Origin: Cryptomeria japonica | Taxonomy: Eukaryota; Streptophyta; Pinopsida; Cupressales; Cupressaceae | Reading direction: 5' to 3' | NCBI RefSeq assembly: GCF_030272615.1 | Contig: NC_081414.1 | Coordinates: forward strand, 338,314,502 to 338,378,501 | Length of the DNA stretch: 64,000 bases | Part shown: positions 1 through 12,650 of the stretch, piece after piece | Layout of the letters: each line of letters opens with the position of its first letter | How positions within the stretch are numbered: the stretch's first letter is position 1 | The notes under the pieces: model-generated | What the model was told of the DNA's origin: nothing | Databases searched by the model: none | Seen by the model: only the letters and a program-made list of their open reading frames with translations | Program-made: the position numbers and the translations under genes

Positions 1-401
1 CAACACTTTATGACAAGCATGAAAGTGAAGGGGCCTAGATTAGCCCAAATAGATTTTACAGTTTTTGCACAAATGAAAACATGCTTGAAGACATACAACT
101 TAGGCTAGAAAGTGGAAACCATTCAATAGGCCTCTTGCACAAGCGATACCTCAAACAAGTGGACATATAGAGATTTTGGTAGCACTGACTCCCCCTTACA
201 GTGCACTCACTTATGGGGCATACCAGATTTTCTTACCCCAAAGATCCAAGGATATATTACATGGGAAATTCTTGTCTCATCTTGAGTGGGTACATGAGAG
301 GTAACTTCAGGGTACAATCCACATCCCCTACACTACGAATGTGAGATTTTGGGCTACTAAAACAAGGTTCTTAGTGAAATTTCTGAGGGATCACCAATCC
401 A
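1..401. other. Unassigned spacer
   Basis: No open frame, repeat unit or RNA gene that I can support. The composition is ordinary for plant intergenic DNA. It leads directly into the short coding-like remnant that begins at 402, so it may be part of the same decayed element. Confidence 0.4.
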
Positions 402-716
402 ATGACGGATTCTCGAAGCAAGACACTTAAGGCTCTAACTGAGCTTATCGATGTAGGGAAGGCCCCCACATACGTCGAATTCACTCAGGACTCCAGCCGC
501 CTGACCAACTTATTTATATAGCAACTTGGAAAACCCACTCAAGATCGCACCGAGATAGTCGATATCCCTGACATGTCCCAATTCGAGATACTCTTGTGGG
601 GTGATGAATCCCCAATCAAGAAATACCTCTCAACCACTAAAATGAAAAAGAGGGTGTTGTTGATCACTCATTATCTTACACCCAAGATCCATGAAGGTGA
701 GGGGAGAGGATACTAG
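402..716 (+). pseudogene. Coding-like remnant of unknown origin
   Basis: Reading from the ATG at 402, the frame stays open for 104 codons except for a single TAG at 519-521, and ends at TAG 714-716. The translation begins MTDSRSKTLKAL and later reads DIPDMSQFEILLWGDE. It has a mixed, protein-like composition rather than the stop-rich or low-complexity look of the surrounding spacer. I do not recognise the family. A decayed retroelement gag or a host gene fragment is possible. No splice sites or flanking repeats settle it, and a chance open frame is a real alternative. Confidence 0.25.
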
Positions 717-796
717 AGTGCAATGGTGGGTCCACCCAACACTAAATGTGCTAGTGCACAAGACACAAGACACAAAAGATAATTTTTTATTTTAGT

Positions 797-849
<53 letters not shown>

Positions 850-2276
850 GATTTTCTAATTAGAAATGCAACAAAACAATCTACTTTAGTGGAAAAAGAT
901 GTCTTGGACAGGCATGCTGCAAGAAAACAAATTAGCAGTTTGGAGATTATGCCTTGGATGAGTGAAAGTACCTACAACCACTCAAAATTAGATCAATAAT
1001 AAAAAATTCCTAAGGACACAACGTAGCCACTGATCCACAAGCGGACGCGCTGAAGCGTGTGTGCAGGTGCTAAACCGCCTGCGTATGCGTTAGAGCATAT
1101 CCATGCACCTAACAAAACAGAAAGCGGGAACCTTTGAAATTTAAAAATTTACAAAACTTAAATTCAAAAATTACCTAACTCGCGCGTGCTGAACTATATC
1201 ACAGGCGTTGATGCACATGCGCAAGCGCTGTTCAACAGAAAATTAGTTAACCAAATTTAAAAATTCAAAATTTGAAAAATGGCAGGCTTGCTGGCTCAAC
1301 GAAGGCACAGACGCTAATTCGTCTGTAAACCCAATAATTTAACTAATAGCCTAAAGTTAATGAAAAATAGACTAAAAATATAACCTAAAATTGTTTTTAA
1401 GTTCTTTTTAGATCCTTTTTACTGTTTTTGTGATTTTTGTGTGATTTTTATTAGTATAAGACTAAAAATTGAAAATTTAAGCTTAATACTAAGTGTCAAA
1501 AGATATTAGATCGAACGCACTAATGTAGAGGTGGATGCGCTGATCTGTAGAACCTGCAAAAATTAGCAGTCAGAAGTTCAAATTTCAAATCAGAGGTGCT
1601 AAACCGCGACGAATGCATTGAAGAAGTGGGGCGAACGCGCTAAAGCACCAATTTGCGAGCTAAAAACACTAAAAACTCACAAAAAGGTTAGAAATAGGGA
1701 CATGGGTCCCATCAGGCGTGCCAAAATGAAGCAAGGGAAAACCAATGCAAGGTTAGATGGTTAGTTTAAACCCAAATAAACATAAAAACCAAATAAAGTA
1801 TAAACCAAGCTTCTTATACCTTGCAAGAGAGAGTTCTCTCTTGTCCTCCGATTGAGCTATTAGTGAAGCCAAGGATGCTCCCCTCCTTAACTTGTTTGGA
1901 TTATCTCCTTGATTGGGATGTGGATTGCTCTCCACACACAACAAGATTGGCTGGATTTGGATTGGATTTGAATGATAATGGATATGGATTAGATGAGAGA
2001 AGATTTGGGCATTATAATGGTGTGATAGATGATTTTGGATTTCAAATTAACAACATAAGATTAGATGAGAAGTGGATCAAGGGATGAAATGGATAGCATA
2101 AGAATGTATGAAAAGTGGATGATTTGTGAGGAGAGGAGACTCCAATTTATAGATTGGAGGAGGCCAAAATGAAGGGCCAAGATTGATTTTGGGATGAAGG
2201 GTTGAGATTGATTTGAGAGGGACCACATTGATTGAGAGAACAAGGTGTGAGATATGCCATAAAGGCATTTCTTGTC
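717..2276. other. Spacer with recurring GCGCT-type words
   Basis: No gene is recognised. Between about 1035 and 1645 short GC-rich words such as GCGCTGA, GCGCTAA and GTGCTAAACCGC recur in an otherwise AT-rich background. This could be a decayed internal repeat or part of an old LTR. The copia element at 2282 inserted into the right edge of this sequence. Confidence 0.4.
799..849. repeat. (CA)19 then (TA)6 microsatellite
   Basis: About nineteen uninterrupted CA units at 799-836 are followed directly by TA units to 849. This is a compound dinucleotide repeat read straight from the sequence. Confidence 0.95.
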
Positions 2277-2281
2277 TCCAC
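2277..2281. repeat. Target-site duplication, left copy (TCCAC)
   Basis: TCCAC lies immediately outside the TG of the left LTR and is repeated at 9353-9357 immediately outside the right LTR. Five bases is the usual target duplication for Ty1/copia elements. Confidence 0.85.
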
Positions 2282-3489
2282 TGTTGGATAGTTCAGATAA
2301 CCGAAAGACAACTGAGAGGGGGGGTGAATCAGCTGTCACAGATTACTTGAAGCATTAACAATTTAAACTTTAATACCAGAACCCAAAACAATAATACCAG
2401 AATAACAGTTAATCCAATTAAGCATAAACAATAATCACAGAATAAAAGTTATCCACACAACACCAAGATTTGTACGTGAAAACCTCGGTAAAGGAAAAAC
2501 CACGATGGGAAGCTTACCCACAGTCAGATAATACTTCTGCAGTAAGTATGTGAATTACAATGAAGGGGCCTACACTTGCAGGAAGGCCAACAACCTAGAG
2601 CACACTGCTCATCACAAAAGGAGCCTCATTGACTACATATAAATCTAGACTACAATCCGAAGAAGAGTTGAACTGCAAAAGATAACATCTCCTATTCCTG
2701 AGTACAGTTTCGGTTAAGCTCAATACCGGAGGACTAAATCCTCTTACACAAACCCAATTCGATCTCTAATGAGCGACCAACTCCTCTACCTAAATGATAT
2801 TACATTATTCGCACATTACATTCCTTGACCATGACCTCTTACAATAACCATGATGATTTACAATGAGATCTTACATCTTATTTATATAAACCCTCGACCA
2901 TAAACAATCAGGTCGACCACCAAACAATAAACCAATTACATAACTACAAAACATGTCACCCTTAGACCAAACAAATAATATCCAACACATAAGACATCCC
3001 AGAAATATAACAATAGGTCCTATCCACATGTTACATTAATGCTAGTCCATAACCTAGATCAACCGAGACCAAGTATAGGTCCACACACTTCAACAATGAT
3101 CTCCAAATGCCAAGTCTCGAACAAGATCACCAACATCATCCTAAAACTCCATCAGAAGCTGCACCAACACCACTTATGCAATACATCAAAGATCTCCACC
3201 AAAATCTCTGTCGGTGAAACCCTCATTGGAACCAGAAACCAATCTTCTAAGTAAACAAGATAGCATGTACCGAAACAACTGACTAAATATGAGTATGAGG
3301 ATCATGAACAAGCTAATTCCATCACCATATTATACCAAACCTACCGAATCATGTCTAATCCAAGTTAACCAGAAACCACTCAACCTAGCGGGACCAGAAG
3401 GGTACCAATAAAGCATCCAAATAGTTAGTGTTGACATCAATGACAAAACATGAATGCAACACATAATCAATTCCACCAGATGGCCAACA
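2282..3489 (-). repeat. 3' LTR of the copia element
   Basis: Read on the plus strand it starts TGTTGGATAGTTCAG and ends TGGCCAACA, giving TG...CA termini. It aligns over its full length with 8130-9352. As the element is on the minus strand, this is its 3' LTR. Confidence 0.92.
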
Positions 3490-3501
3490 ATCTCCCCCTT
3501 T
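3490..3501 (-). other. Polypurine tract of the copia element
   Basis: On the minus strand the bases next to the 3' LTR read AAAGGGGGAGAT, directly followed by TGTTGG of the LTR. This is the expected plus-strand priming site. Confidence 0.85.
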
Positions 3502-3848
3502 GGCATTGATGGTAACACTAGATATGAAAAACATCTAAGTACCAAGAAATGCCAAACAAGTCTCCCTCTGTGGAAGACAACCAACCAATCACCAGCATAT
3601 AGCTCTGAATATCAATATCTCTCCCTGTTTGAATAATATCTCTATAAAGTTCTAAATTTCTTTTTCACATCACTATCTCTCCCCCTTTGACATCAATGCC
3701 AAAAATCTGATAAAAATAGCAAAGCAAAAACATAAGCCTCTGAATCTCAAAGTTGACTACTCCCCCTGAGTAGCAGCATCCCACATCAGTGTTAGAATGA
3801 ATAGTATCTCTTGATAATGCATGTCGGACTTATGCCAAACCGCATCAA

Positions 3849-5489
3849 TCAAGTCTCTGCTAGAGGAGCAAAAACCCCCAATTTGTCTCTTAGGTATTCA
3901 AATGATTCCTTGGATAAAGGTTTAGTGAAAATATTTGTAATTTGTTCTTTAGTGTTCACATAAACCAGTTTAACTTCATTTGCTTCCACCTTTTCCTTCA
4001 AAAAGTTATACATGATAGATATGTTCTTTGTCTTAGAATGAAATACCAGATTCTTTGATATATCAATAACAACAGAGTTATCACAGTGAATAACTACCAG
4101 TGCATCACAATCCACCTTTATATCCTTCAACATTTGTTTCATCCATAAAACTTGTGTACAGTTAGTAGTAGTAGCAACATACTCAGCTTCAACAGTAGAT
4201 AAAGAAGTACATGACTGCTTCTTGTTGATCCATGAAACCGACTTCTTTCCAAGAAAGAAAGCTCCATCAGAAGTACTTTTTCGGTCATCAACATCTCCAG
4301 TCCAGTCAGCATCTGTATATGCACATAAAGTAAAGTTATCATCCTTAGGGTACCATAAGCCATATTCTGATGTACCTTGCAAGTATCTAAAAATCCTTTT
4401 CACTGCCATCTCATGATTATCTCTAGGATCACTCTAGAGTATTGAAACAATACAAACAACATTCATAATGTCAGGCCTAGTCTGAGTCAAATAAAGTAGA
4501 CCCTCAATCATAGATTTGTATCTTATAGGATTTATTGGTGCAGAAACATTTTTCCTTGTCAATTTCTCACTTGTAACCATAGGTGTACTTATCGGTTTAG
4601 AATCTCCCATACCAAATTTCTTCAACAATTCTTTAGCATATTTAGTTTGACAGATAAAAATACATTTGTCAGTCTGAGTAATCTACAAACCTAAGAAAAA
4701 TTTCATCTCACCAATCATAGACATCTCAAATTCTTTCTCCATAGTCTTACAAAATTCTATGTATAATTTATCTTCACCTCCAAAAATACTGTCATCAACA
4801 AATACTTCAACAATCAGTATATCATTATCAGTGATTTTATAATATAAATTACTATCAGCACTGCCCTTAGTAAAACCAAGCTTTAAAATATATTTATCCA
4901 ACCTTGCATACCAAGCTTTGGGTCCTTGTTCCAATCCATATAAAGCTTTCCTTAACCTGCAAACCATATCAGTATCATTTGATAGTGAAAAGCCATCAGG
5001 TTGCTCAATATAAAATTCTTCACCAAGATCCCCATTCAAAAATGCACATTTAACATCCATCTGATAAACCTTGTAGTTTTTATAAGCAACATAGGCAAGA
5101 AATAATCTTACAGCTTCAATCCTAGCTACCGGTGCAAAAGTTTCTCCATAATCAATTCCTTCCTTCTAAGAATATCCTTTACAAACCAATCTAGCCTTAT
5201 TCCTTATAACTTGACCATCCTCATTCAATGTATTCCTAAAAACCCATTTAGTTCCAATAACATTTTTATTTTTAAGTTGGGGAACCAAAGTCCATGTGTT
5301 ATTTTTCTCAATCTGATCCAATTCTTCTTCCATAGCTTTTAACAAAAATTCATCTTTACATGACTCAATTACTGATACCGGTTCAAATTGTGTAATTAAA
5401 CATACCTCATTAGTTGTCAGTCTTCTTCTTGTCATCACTCCATTGTTTTTAATCCCAATGATTTGATCTTCAGAATGATTCAATCTCAC
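3849..5489 (-). pseudogene. Copia reverse transcriptase and RNase H, broken
   Basis: Minus-strand pieces at 5489-5166, 5060-4683, 4628-4434 and 4409-3849 read as consecutive parts of a copia RT-RNase H. The first contains WTLVPQLKNKNVIGTKWVFR. The second has [31 protein letters not shown] and the catalytic box as FVDDSIFGG (canonical YVDD). The last has the RNase H stretch YTDADWTGDVDDRKSTSDGA, with STVEAEYVA and a terminal IFTKPLSKE region typical of the family C-terminus. Stops and frame changes separate the pieces, for example TAG at the end of the 5489-5166 segment, so no single protein can be made. Confidence 0.92.
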
Positions 5490-5599
5490 ATACCTAGGAG
5501 TCTTCTAACTCTCTGTTCCTCTTCCTTGTTCTTCAGTTAATGTAGAATTCTCTAATATTTCTGGAGAAAATGGTTCAACTCTTTGTTCCAGTAAAGGTG

Positions 5600-7071
5600 C
5601 TACCAGTTCAAATAATCATTTCCATTGTCGGTTTCTTCTAATAAACTCTGATTTGACTTTTGCTTAGCTCATTTATTTTGACATTAGCACTCTCCACAAT
5701 TCTCTATAATCTCTTGTTATAACATCTATATGCTTTTCTTTCATTAGAATAACCAATAAATATGCCTTCATCACATCTAGGATCAAATTTCCCAATAGTA
5801 TCATCTCTCCTAATATAACATTTACTACCAAAAATTCTGAAATACTTAACTGTATGTGTATTGCCAAACCATAATTCATAAGGTGTCTTACCAGTTTCTC
5901 CTTTGATATGTACTTTTTTGAATGTGTAAACCATTGTACTCACTACTTCTCTCCAGTAGATATGAGGTAGATTAGCTTCCATCATCATTGTTCTAGTAGC
6001 ATCCAAGATAGTTTTGTTTTTCCTTTCCACAACTCCATTTTGCTGAGGTGTCTGGAGAGTAGAAAATTGTCTTCTAATACCATGCCTGTCACAAAAGTTA
6101 TTAAACTCACCAGATGTGAATTCTCCACCATGATCTGATCTCAAACATTTAATCTTTAATCCTATCTCAGTTTCCACTTTATCCTTAAAGATTTAAAACT
6201 TTTCAAATGCTTCATATTTTTCTCTCAAAAAAGTAACCCATATCATTCTACAATAATCATCAATTATTAGCATGAAATATCTATCACCATGAAAACTTTT
6301 AATTCTATCAGGGCCACACAAATCGGTATGAATAAGATCAAGAACATCATTTTATTTATCTTGTATACTCCTAAAAGATGTTTTGACCTATTTACCCATT
6401 TGACATTCTTTACATATCGAAATATAGGGCTTCATAATCTTAGGTATATTTCTAACAACCTTAGTTGAACTAATCATCACAATGCAATCAAAATTCACAT
6501 GACACAACCTTTTATGCCATAACCAACTCTCATCAATCTATGTAATCAAACATGTCTTCTCACTGGAGTTCAAATGAAATATGTTACCTTTTATTTGTGT
6601 ATCGGTTGCAATCTCCAAGCTAGATCTGTTAATGATTTTGCATTTTCCATCCTCGAACTATAATTGAAATCCCTTATCTACCAATTTTCCTACACTCAAA
6701 AGATTATGTTTCAAACCTTCAACATAATAAACATTGCCAGTATTGGTCTTACCATCCAATGATATAGTTCTTTTTCCCTTGATCATACATGCCTTGTCAT
6801 CTCCAAATCTAACTAGTCCACCATCAATTTCTTGCAAAGATAAAAACTTCCCTTTATCTCTAGTTATATGATGTGAAAAACCACTATCAATTACCCATTC
6901 ATCCTTGTCCTCAATTTTACTAGCAAGTGACTTCTCCTCAGGTACATTCTCTTCCAGTGCCAGATCATCTTTCTTGATAGCCAAGAACACACATTCCTTC
7001 CCATTGCCAGATCCACTAGCAAAGTCTTCTGTCGGTTCATCATCTGAATCAGTAATGCCTTCCTCATCCAC
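5600..7071 (-). pseudogene. Copia protease and integrase, broken
   Basis: The 7071-6658 segment holds the aspartic protease active site as WVIDSGFSHHIT (the usual form is DSGCSRHMT, so the Cys is Phe here), followed by GNVYYVEGLKHNLLSVGKL, which commonly precedes the integrase in copia polyproteins. The 6177-5704 segment carries the integrase core, with CLRSDHGGEF, TPQQNGVVERKNKT and the downstream FGSKCYIRRDD. The intervening 6640-6180 reads as the N-terminal part of integrase but contains several stops. No intact product is possible. Confidence 0.9.
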
Positions 7072-7115
7072 TATGTAGGATGATTTGTCTTTGTTTTAAT
7101 TGAATTATACTTGTT

Positions 7116-8071
7116 CTAATATCTAGGGTTAGGCTTAAATGATCTTTTAACTCTTTCTTCAAATCTTGAATTCGTTTCAGGACATCTAGATGCAAAATGA
7201 CCAATTTTATTGCATGCAAAACATTTAAAAGGTACTTTTCCTTCATACTTACTTCCTACTAGTCCTTTTGATACTCTTCTAGCAAATAGTGCTTCAAGTT
7301 TCTCAAACTCATCATCTTCTCTCTTCATATCTTCTAGTTCTTTTGCATATAAAGCTTTCTAGTCTTGCTTATCGGTTGTAGATGTAGATGTATGAAAAGA
7401 AGGTTCAGTCTTCACAACTCCAGAAGGTCCAAATTCCTCAAGCTCAAAAGCAGATAGTTTCCCAACCAAAGTATCTCTGTTGAAAGATGTATTAGCCATT
7501 GTTCTCAACTCATTAATAGCAGTAGCCTTCATTTTATAAGTCAGTGGTAGGGCTCTCGGGACTTTAGAAACAATTTCATCTTCACTCAGAGTTCCACCAC
7601 AACATTGAATTCCCATAAGAATCTCATTTACTCTTTCCATGAATGCAGTAATCCTTTCATCTTCTTCCATCTTCAGGTTCTCATATCTCACCCGGTAACC
7701 ATCAAGTTTACCAATCTTCGCTTAGGGTCACCTTCATTAAGAGTCTGCAACTTATCTCATATAGCCTTTCCAGATGATTTGTCTATTAATCCCATGATTT
7801 GCTAATCAAAAAGTGCACACAAGAGGGCTTCTCTTGCTCTACAATCATTCTCAAGCTCCTTGTCTAGGTTAGCTGGAGGAGGATTACCAGATACCAGATT
7901 AAAAGGTGTGACACTATTCTGTGTGATCTCTCAAATCACCTTACCAAGATATCTCAGATGAGTCTCCATCTAAATCTTCCATACTATATAATTTGTTCCT
8001 TCAAGCCTTAGTATATCCCTTCAAAAGATAGCTCCAGAAGAATTGGATGAATTTGAACTGTTAGTCACCAT
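7116..8071 (-). pseudogene. Copia gag, broken
   Basis: The probable start is the ATG at 8071-8069 (reads MVTNSSNSSNSSGA), about 45 bases inside the PBS. The segment 7691-7359 contains MRYENLKMEEDERITAFMER, typical of copia gag. The segment 7328-7116 has a CCHC zinc knuckle, CFACNKIGHFASRCP. Several in-frame stops lie between the start and the knuckle. The knuckle binds nucleic acid in intact relatives. Confidence 0.9.
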
Positions 8072-8115
8072 AGGATCTTCCTCAAGCGGTTAAGCTTTCT
8101 GCAGAAAGGACCAAA

Positions 8116-8127
8116 GCTCTGATACCA
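8116..8127 (-). other. Primer binding site (initiator Met-tRNA)
   Basis: The minus strand reads TGGTATCAGAGC two bases inside the 5' LTR. This is the standard copia primer site complementary to tRNA-iMet. Confidence 0.9.
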
Positions 8128-8129
8128 AT

Positions 8130-9352
8130 TGTTAGACAATTCAGATAACCAGAAGACAACTGAGAGAAGGGGGGTGAATCAGTTGTCATAAATTACTGGA
8201 AGCATTAGCAATTTTAATTTTAATACCGGAACCCAAAACAATAATACCAGAATAGCAGTTAATCCAATTAAGCATAGACAATAATCACAAAATAAAAGCC
8301 ATCCACACAACACCAAGATTTGTACGTGAAAACCCCGGTAAAGGGAAAAACCACGGTGGGAAGCCTACCCACAGTCAGATAATACTTCTACAGTAAGTAT
8401 GTGAATTACAATGAAGGGGCATGCACTTACAGGAAGGCCAACAACCTAGAGCACACTGCTCATCACAAAGGAGCCTCACTAACTACATATAAATCCATAC
8501 TACAATCCAGAGAAGAGTTGAATTGCAAAAGATAGCATCTTCTATGCTTGAGTACAATTCCAGTTAAGCTCAATACCAGAGGACTAAATTCTCTTACACA
8601 AACCCAATTCGATCTCCAATGATCGAACAACTCCTCTGCCTAAATTATATTACATTATTCGCACATTACATTCCTTGACCATGAACTCTTACAATAACCA
8701 CGATGATCTACAATGAGATCTTACATCTTATTTATACAAACCCTCGACCATAAACAATCAGGTCAGCCACCAGACAATAAACCAATTACATAACTACAAA
8801 CCATGTCGGCCTTAGACCAGACAAATAATATCCAACATATAAGACATCCCAAAAATACAACAATAGGTCCTATCGACACGTTACATTAATGTCGATCCAT
8901 AACCTACATCAACCGAGACCAAGTATAGGTCCACACGCTTTAGCAATGATCTCCAAACGCCAAGTCTCAAACAAGATCACCAACAACATCTTGAAACTCC
9001 ATCAAAAGTTGCACCAACACCAATTATGCAATACATCAAAGATCTCTGGACCAAAAGCTTTGCTAGTGAAACCCTCATTGGAACCAGAAACCAATCTTCT
9101 AAGTAAACAGGATAGCATCCAATCACCAAACCGAAACCAACTGACCAAATATGAGTATGAGTATCATGAACAAGCCAATTCCATCACCAGATTATACCGG
9201 AGCCTACCAGATCATGTTGGATCCAGGTTAACCAGAAACCACTCAACCTACTGGGACCAGAAGGGTGTCGGTAAAGCATCCAAACAGCTAGTGTTGACAT
9301 CAATGACAAAACATCAATGCAACACATAATCAATTCCACCAAATGGCCAACT
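8130..9352 (-). repeat. 5' LTR of the copia element
   Basis: It begins TGTTAGACAATTCAG and matches 2282-3489 throughout. Its outer end reads GGCCAACT, so the terminal CA dinucleotide has become CT. The TCCAC duplication begins right after it, which fixes the boundary at 9352. Confidence 0.9.
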
Positions 9353-9357
9353 TCCAC
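9353..9357. repeat. Target-site duplication, right copy (TCCAC)
   Basis: Exact match to 2277-2281 on the far side of the copia element. Confidence 0.85.
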
Positions 9358-10112
9358 ACCCCTCAAGGTTCATTGGGAAAATCTTCCAAGTACATTGGGA
9401 AGAGAAAAAAGGAATATAAAATTCCTTGGGGGGAGGGAGGAGGAATTAAAAATTCCAAAATAAGAGGATGTGTGGGAAGACTAATTGGATAAAGGAAATA
9501 AAAATTCCTTGGGAAGAGGATGCATGGGGAATTTCTTTGAAAGGACCAAGGTGATTAGGGATGTGCAAATGATTAAGGTGATTGATTAGGTAGCTTAATG
9601 AGTGATTAGAGTGCAACTGGGAAAGTTAGGAGGATGTGACATGAGGAGAGAGAATGAGTGGATGAATATAAAATTGGAGAATAATGATAAGTATGATTAA
9701 GGAATAATTAATTAGGCTAAGTGGAGATTAGGGAAAGTGATTTGTAAGAATTACTTTAGTTAGGTTAATTAATTAAAATTAATTAAGTGGATTGTAGAAG
9801 AAATAGTGGTTGAGGTGACTTTAGAAGAGTGGGGAGATAATTAATTTATTGATAAATTAATTATTAGATTATAGTGATAAGATTGATTAAATTTGATTTA
9901 ATTAACTTTAAGAAGGGAATTAACACAATTAAACTGGTTAATTATGTTGACAGGCTTAAATTAATTAAATATTAATTTAATTAATTTTAGGTGTCTATAG
10001 GTTGCATACCCTTTTTTAGTTGCAAGTACTTTCTTGTGCATATTTAGATTCTCCTTCATGCACTATTTTGTGACACACAATTTTAGTGGACCTATCATTT
10101 CTCTCCCTTATC
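9358..10112. other. AT- and purine-rich spacer
   Basis: No gene seen. It contains several AAAATTCC/GGAATTTT words around 9415-9530 and TTAATTAA-rich sequence around 9760-9990. It continues the sequence interrupted at 2281 by the copia insertion. Confidence 0.5.
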
Positions 10113-10117
10113 AGTAT

Positions 10118-11667
10118 TGTTAATCTTAGAGGATCTGGTTAATACTAAGAGGGGGGCTGAATTAATATTAACAATAATTTGAAATCAAAAACTCAGAATC
10201 ATAAAACTTTCACCAAATCAAATATAGATCAACACTAGAGTCATTTACCAGTACCGGTATCTACTGATAAACATTTGCTAAACTGATATATCAATGTTGC
10301 ACATTAATTGCATATTTACCATGCATAAATTGAAAGTAAAGCAAACCATCACATCAAAAACATTTACCATGTGAACACCATGATTTTCACGTGGAAACCC
10401 AAATAGGGAAAAACCACGGTGGGAATTGGTACCCACAAATATTTTGCATTCTTTCGGAATGCGTCTTTTTAGGAGCCAAGCTCGGTTAGAAGCTTACAAT
10501 GATGCCTTGTTAGGAGTAGACCTTGTTAGGAGTCACCCGGTTAAGGGATTTACCTCAGCCCTATTAGGAGCTTTGATCTGTTAGGATCAACCTCACAAGA
10601 GGATTTAGAACTCAGATATTGAGTCACCCTGTTAGGGGATTTTACAATGTGAGGCATGTTAGGACCTACCCGGTTAAGGGATTTTAGTTGTTGTAATTGT
10701 TAGAGAACAATAGTGAATGATATGTGTATTACACTCAACTGCTTTCTTGATCAAATCCAATTAAGTTCTAAGTCTGCATCACTCTGCAGATCTTCTCACA
10801 CACCCTGGTTCAACTTCACACACTTCTCAAAATCATCGACACTTGAAAACATCAACCTTACCGACATAAATAACCTTTACAAATAGGTTGACATCAAAAC
10901 CCTAAGACTTACTACATAGATCATCATAGATCTTTACAACTCATTATAGATCATCATATGGATCATTACAATCAATTACAAATCAATATCAATCGTTGAA
11001 TGATCATAAATCGTCACCGCAAGTCAATCTGGTACAAAGTCAAACACTTATCTCATTCCGCTAAGCAATTTGCACATTCCAAAGAAATTCTCTCCAAACA
11101 AGCCAAAACATATTTCAAACACATCATGTGGTTTGTGTCGCATTATCATCAACATGTGAACTTTATGTAGATCACCACCATACCAAAAATCATTACTAGT
11201 CAAGAGAATTCTTTACCGGTCCTTAAACCCTTCTTAAACCTTGGCAAAAACTCAACAAAAATTATAAACATAACTTCTGGTTGTCACAACATGATGCGGT
11301 TCTAGTCAGATACATGTTACAATGATAGAAACTTACATTCAAAACCATAAAGCCTCAATCATCACCAATCGCAAGATACAATCAGAATATTTCCTCGTTT
11401 ACCAGTTAAGGTCATAATTCTCAGTTTCTTGATTATTACTGGTAAGCCCTCTCTGATAGACTAAAAGATTTAGATGGCACAATTCAACATAAGTAAACAT
11501 CAGTAGACATGAATAAACATTGGTTGCCATCAATGGCAACATAAATAACTGATCAAAGTCATCCATCATGCAACCTTGATCTCTTCATCACAATGTCATC
11601 TCAAACAGTCTTGTACCGGTTCAGTCATCATTCTCCAGCTGTATCAATTATTCCAAACATGCCAACA
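10118..11667 (-). mobile_element. Solo LTR with 5-bp target duplication
   Basis: The 1550-bp segment starts TGTTAATC and ends ATGCCAACA (TG...CA). It is flanked by AGTAT on both sides (10113-10117 and 11668-11672). It has no coding interior. Near its left end it has GAGGGGGGCTGAATTAA, and farther in AAAAACCACGGTGGGAA. Both resemble motifs in the LTRs of the complete copia element in the same relative order, so a minus-strand orientation and a copia origin are inferred. A solo LTR arises by recombination between the two LTRs of a full element. Confidence 0.85.
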
Positions 11668-12312
11668 AGTATTATGGGGGGTTCTACTATTGGTATTAAT
11701 GCTTCCTTGTTTTTTCTTTAGAGTGTGCTACATATTTAGTATTTTTTCCTATGTACTATCTAGATGTAGTGATTGTATTTCAGTGAGATGGAGCTTTTAC
11801 CATATAGACACTCTTGCATTCTAGTTTTGTGGAGGCAAATTATCCTCAGTTAATCAATTCTTTAGACTATTGGCACTTGCATTTTTTACTAGTAATTTAT
11901 TCTTAAATGGTTGAGTAGGGTGGTTGGGTTCACTCATGCAGATTCATGTGCCATCTATATCTTTGATTACCAGGTATTTTTCCTTTGTTTGCCATCTAAT
12001 TGTTTGAGTAATATTGTTGGGGGCACTCATATAGATTCTTGTCTTCTTAATCTTATTCATCATCTTGATTTTTAGAGGAGGTTATTCATTTATCACTATA
12101 GCAACTATCATTTGACAGTTTTCTACAACTTCCCTATGCTTCAAAGTATTTTCTTCATGTTCCTAATCTTTTTTAGGGACATTTAATTGGTGGCTTCTTA
12201 GTCCCCCATTCTCTTTCTCTCTTGTTTGGAGAGGAGTTTTCTCCAACTAGGTTTTTCTCCTTTCTTCCATTTCTTACATTTAGAGGTTTTATGTAGTTCA
12301 CATAAAGTTTCA

Positions 12313-12650
12313 CTTAAGGGGGGGTGTTCGAGCATTTTAACAACTAGTTATTATGTTTTGCTTAAGTCCACTTAGTTGTGCTTCTAGTTTCTTAAGTTCT
12401 CTTAGTTGTGCTTCTAGTTTAGCTAGAGTTGAGCTTTTTTTAGTTCCTCATGCTTGCACTTTAGTTTTCCTAATTATAGCTTACGACATATTTTTGTTTT
12501 CTAGGAAGCATGCCATTATGCATTGTAATATTAATTTTGTAATCTTTGCTTTTGAGGAATATGATATATTTTTCTTGCTACACTTATTTGTGGAAGGTGT
12601 TCTTGTTTGTTGTTTGATTTTGTAGGCTTGTGTTGCAAAATTCAATAGTT
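12313..12650 (+). mobile_element. Possible copia polypurine tract and start of a 3' LTR
   Basis: CTTAAGGGGGGG at 12313-12324 is directly followed by TGTTCGAGCATTTTAAC. This is the arrangement seen at a copia PPT/3' LTR junction. Downstream sequence contains two copies of CTTAGTTGTGCTTCTAGTTT. I could not find the other end or a partner LTR, so this stays tentative. The upstream stretch 11673-12312 shows no recognisable coding. Confidence 0.35.

Larger units (their letters stand above)
2282..9352 (-). mobile_element. Ty1/copia LTR retrotransposon, full length but decayed
   Basis: Two LTRs of about 1.2 kb (2282-3489 and 8130-9352) in direct orientation bracket a 4.6-kb interior and are flanked by the same 5 bp, TCCAC. 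On the minus strand the order is 5' LTR (right), a PBS reading TGGTATCAGAGC that matches the 3' end of initiator Met-tRNA, gag with a CCHC knuckle, protease, integrase, reverse transcriptase, RNase H, a purine tract and the 3' LTR. Integrase before reverse transcriptase is diagnostic of Ty1/copia. Every coding segment is broken by stops or frameshifts, so it is not autonomous. The LTRs differ at many scattered positions, so the insertion is not recent. Confidence 0.95.

Noticed and set aside
8116-8127. tRNA-like sequence
   Set aside because: It is the retroelement primer binding site, not a tRNA gene. The same applies at 22507-22517.
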